Origin: JBDHUV01 sp039809365
Lineage (GTDB): Bacteria; Patescibacteriota; Microgenomatia; Levybacterales; GWA1-39-11
DNA: 5,307 nucleotides
Assembly: GCA_039809365.1 (NCBI GenBank)
Contig: JBDHUV010000051.1
Span: 1 to 5,307 of the forward strand
Direction: 5' to 3'
The position numbers and the translations under genes are program-made. Below are positions 3,364-5,307 of the stretch, piece by piece. The notes below the pieces were generated by a model. It searched no databases and was not told where the DNA came from. It saw nothing but the letters and a program-made list of their open reading frames with translations. Positions within the stretch are counted from its first letter, which is position 1; every line of letters begins with the position of its first letter.

Positions 3364-5307
3364 CCCGTCAATAAATTTATAGTACATAAGTTTTACAGAC
3401 TGTGTAGTAACAAAGAATATTAAGACAAGGAGAAAAATAATGAGAAGATGGGAGGTTGTTGGAGGAGTAAACTCAAATACTTCTTGTCCAAGACGAGTGA
3501 ATGGAAGTACCAACGTAGAGATTGCGGCAACGATAGTGAGTATAATTAAAGAGAGTGCTGGTCGGCTTGCTTTAAAGAATACTCGTTTACTTCGTACTAC
3601 ATAAATAAACACAAGTTCTGTCAAAATACTTCCAATGAACCAGTTTGTTTGAAGTACTTGTGGAGATATTTTATAGAAAAGAGCAAAGAAAAGGAAATCG
3701 TCAAATGAGCTAACTATCCCCATAATAGTTGCAAAAAGAGCAATTCCTTTAATATCATAATTTCTTGGATTTTTAATTTCTGTAGAATCTACATTGTCTG
3801 TAGCGATTGCAATCATCGGAAAATCAGTCAATAAATTGATAAGAAGGATTTGTAATGGTAGGAGGGGAAGAAAAGGAATAAACAAAGAAGAGATTGCAAC
3901 AGTATAGAAATTACCAAAATTAGAGGCAAGAGTAGCATTAATATATTTTGCCGTGTTTCCAAAGATTTCTCTTCCTTCTGTTATCCCATTAATAATTACA
4001 TGAAGACTTTTATTGAGGAGAATAATATCTGATGCTTCTCGCGCTATGTCTGAAGCACCTTGTACAACAATTGCTACATTGGCTACTTTTAATGCAGGAG
4101 CGTCATTGATTCCTTCTCCTAGGAATCCTACTGAATGCTTTTCTTGCAGTAATTGTATAATACTGTGTTTTTGTTCAGGGCTTACTCTTGCAAATACTGA
4201 GTATTTGGAGACGGCTTCGTGCTGCTTTTCAAGAGGGAGATTATCTAACTCATCACCTGTGAGTACCTCTGCAGGGTCTGTAATAAGGCCCGTTTGAAAC
4301 GCAATAGCACCTGCAACGTCTTTACTATCCCCGGTTAAAATTTTAATTTTTATTCCAAGACGTTCAGCTTTTTTAATAGATGCATGTGCAGTTTTTTTAA
4401 GAGGGTCAACAAAAGAAATAAGTCCTACAAGTTCAAGATCTTTTTCATACTCAATGAGTTTGTCCGTAGGTCCAGATAGAGCTCTTTTCGCTATAGCAAT
4501 AACTCTTTTTCCTTGCTTTCCTTGTTCTTCAACCCATTTTCTTGTTTCATTTTCTGCCTCATGTATTGATGATTTACATAATGGAGCAATACTTTCGTAT
4601 GCACCTCTGACAATGAGTTCATATTTTCCTCCGTTGCTCACCAGCACACTGTTTCTTCTCCTTTTTGGATCAAATGGTGCTTCATCTAGCTGTGTATAGT
4701 GTGTGAATAGTTTTTGTTCTTCTTTTGAAAGAGATTCAGTGAGTGCGATATCAAAAGAATCTGTTGGTTTTTTACCTTTTGGAGTAATAGATGATGCAAG
4801 CGCTCCCATAAGTACAGTACCGTCTTTTTCTGGGAAAAAAGAACTTACTGTTAGTTTGTTTTCTGTGATAGTTCCTGTCTTATCTGTACAGAGAATCTCA
4901 ATACTTCCAAGATCTTCAATTGCTGATAATCTTTTGACAACGACGTTATGCTTTGCAAGTCGTAATGCACCTCTGGAAAACGAGAATGTTGTTACAACAG
5001 GCAAAGCTTCTGGGATTACACTGATTGCAAGAGCTATAGCAAAAATAATGAGTGTTGGTATATTTACGCTTGATCCTTTAAGGAGAATATTAATAACAAC
5101 TATCAATATAAGAGTGGAGGCGATAAGTTTAAGAATAAATGCACTGAGTTTACTAATTCCTTTTTCAAAATTACTTTCATGCTTTGTCTCTACTGTTAAT
5201 GCAGTTATTTTACCGATTGTAGTGTTCTTTCCAGTGTTTAAAACTACTCCGAGTCCATCTCCACTCACAATTGTTGTTCCGGAGAATCCAATATTTTGTG
5301 CTTTATA
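3355..5307 (-). CDS. Cation-transporting P-type ATPase, MgtA-like (5' partial at right edge)
   Basis: This ATP-driven cation pump of the inner membrane is closest in layout to P3B Mg2+ transporters. The window shows 650 residues of the C-terminal part. The frame runs open past the right edge, so GTG 5266-5268 (residue 14) is not the start. Counting from the edge: the end of the actuator domain (FSGTTIVSGDG) comes first and its TGE motif is out of view. Then come helices 3-4 (54-76, 84-104) with IPEALP (98-103), the phosphorylation site DKTGT with Asp142, and the nucleotide-binding domain with FDPKRRR (212-218) and RGAYE (234-238). After these are VDP (300-302), LTGDS (324-328), GEGINDAPAL (397-406), and six C-terminal helices with SNFGN (462-466) and TDFP (494-497). 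The C-terminal region SNFGNFYTVAISSLFIPFLP is strongly MgtA-like, but ion specificity is inferred. Glu398 replaces the usual Asp of GDGxND. The stop is TAA, read from 3357 to 3355. Confidence 0.94.
   Translation of the reverse strand, partial: YKAQNIGFSGTTIVSGDGLGVVLNTGKNTTIGKITALTVETKHESNFEKGISKLSAFILKLIASTLILIVVINILLKGSSVNIPTLIIFAIALAISVIPEALPVVTTFSFSRGALRLAKHNVVVKRLSAIEDLGSIEILCTDKTGTITENKLTVSSFFPEKDGTVLMGALASSITPKGKKPTDSFDIALTESLSKEEQKLFTHYTQLDEAPFDPKRRRNSVLVSNGGKYELIVRGAYESIAPLCKSSIHEAENETRKWVEEQGKQGKRVIAIAKRALSGPTDKLIEYEKDLELVGLISFVDPLKKTAHASIKKAERLGIKIKILTGDSKDVAGAIAFQTGLITDPAEVLTGDELDNLPLEKQHEAVSKYSVFARVSPEQKHSIIQLLQEKHSVGFLGEGINDAPALKVANVAIVVQGASDIAREASDIILLNKSLHVIINGITEGREIFGNTAKYINATLASNFGNFYTVAISSLFIPFLPLLPLQILLINLLTDFPMIAIATDNVDSTEIKNPRNYDIKGIALFATIMGIVSSFDDFLFFALFYKISPQVLQTNWFIGSILTELVFIYVVRSKRVFFKASRPALSLIILTIVAAISTLVLPFTRLGQEVFEFTPPTTSHLLIIFLLVLIFFVTTQSVKLMYYKFIDGKK

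Noticed and set aside
4013..4297. Plus-strand open frame of 94 codons opposite the ATPase
   Set aside because: It is antisense to the conserved GEGIND and P-domain region of a real gene, and its Ser/Cys-rich product has no recognisable family.
4454..4699. Plus-strand open frame of 81 codons opposite the ATPase
   Set aside because: It is antisense to the nucleotide-binding domain of the ATPase, and its composition is typical of a shadow frame.
5266..5268. GTG as the start codon of the P-type ATPase
   Set aside because: The frame stays open for 13 more codons to the window edge, and those residues (FSGTTI before VSGDG) continue the conserved end of the actuator domain, so the true start lies outside.

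Overview
The window is AT-rich and gene-dense. It most resembles a Patescibacteria (Candidate Phyla Radiation) genome, a placement that is inference from recognised protein types only: a 549-residue FAD-linked oxidase with no iron-sulfur tail, a half-size 200-residue MFS protein, and a MgtA-like P-type ATPase of the GEGIND-containing kind. TGA ends two genes in sensible places (2837-2839 and 3124-3126), so the TGA=Gly code of Gracilibacteria/SR1 does not apply. No rRNA, tRNA, CRISPR, insertion sequence or phage gene was seen, and no stretch longer than about 90 bases lacks a gene.

Layout. Positions 1-150 hold the C-terminal end of an unidentified membrane protein, followed 6 bases later by a GlcD/D-lactate-dehydrogenase-type flavoprotein (157-1806). 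After an 86-base gap with a promoter-like region come a six-helix MFS-type protein (1893-2495) and, 5 bases on, a DUF488/YeaO-like protein (2501-2839). A 50-base gap with a second promoter-like region precedes two tiny three-helix membrane proteins whose genes overlap by ATGA (2890-3126 and 3123-3338). Convergent to these, a large P-type ATPase (3355-5307, minus strand) runs off the right edge without its N-terminus.

How the genes relate. The plus strand looks like three short transcription units: membrane protein plus flavoprotein, MFS plus DUF488, and the paired small membrane proteins. No single pathway joins them. Most are envelope or transport proteins.

Most interesting signals. (1) Both intergenic promoter regions place a -10-like hexamer 6-7 bases before the ATG with no Shine-Dalgarno, as in leaderless mRNAs. 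They share TTGCA about 36-37 bases and TCCAG exactly 23 bases before the ATG, and the pattern TCCAG-N5/6-ATAC occurs three times across these two gaps. (2) The two small membrane proteins look like a translationally coupled pair with matching architecture, including an Asp at residue 42 in each. (3) The ATPase has Glu in place of the first Asp of the GDGxND motif.
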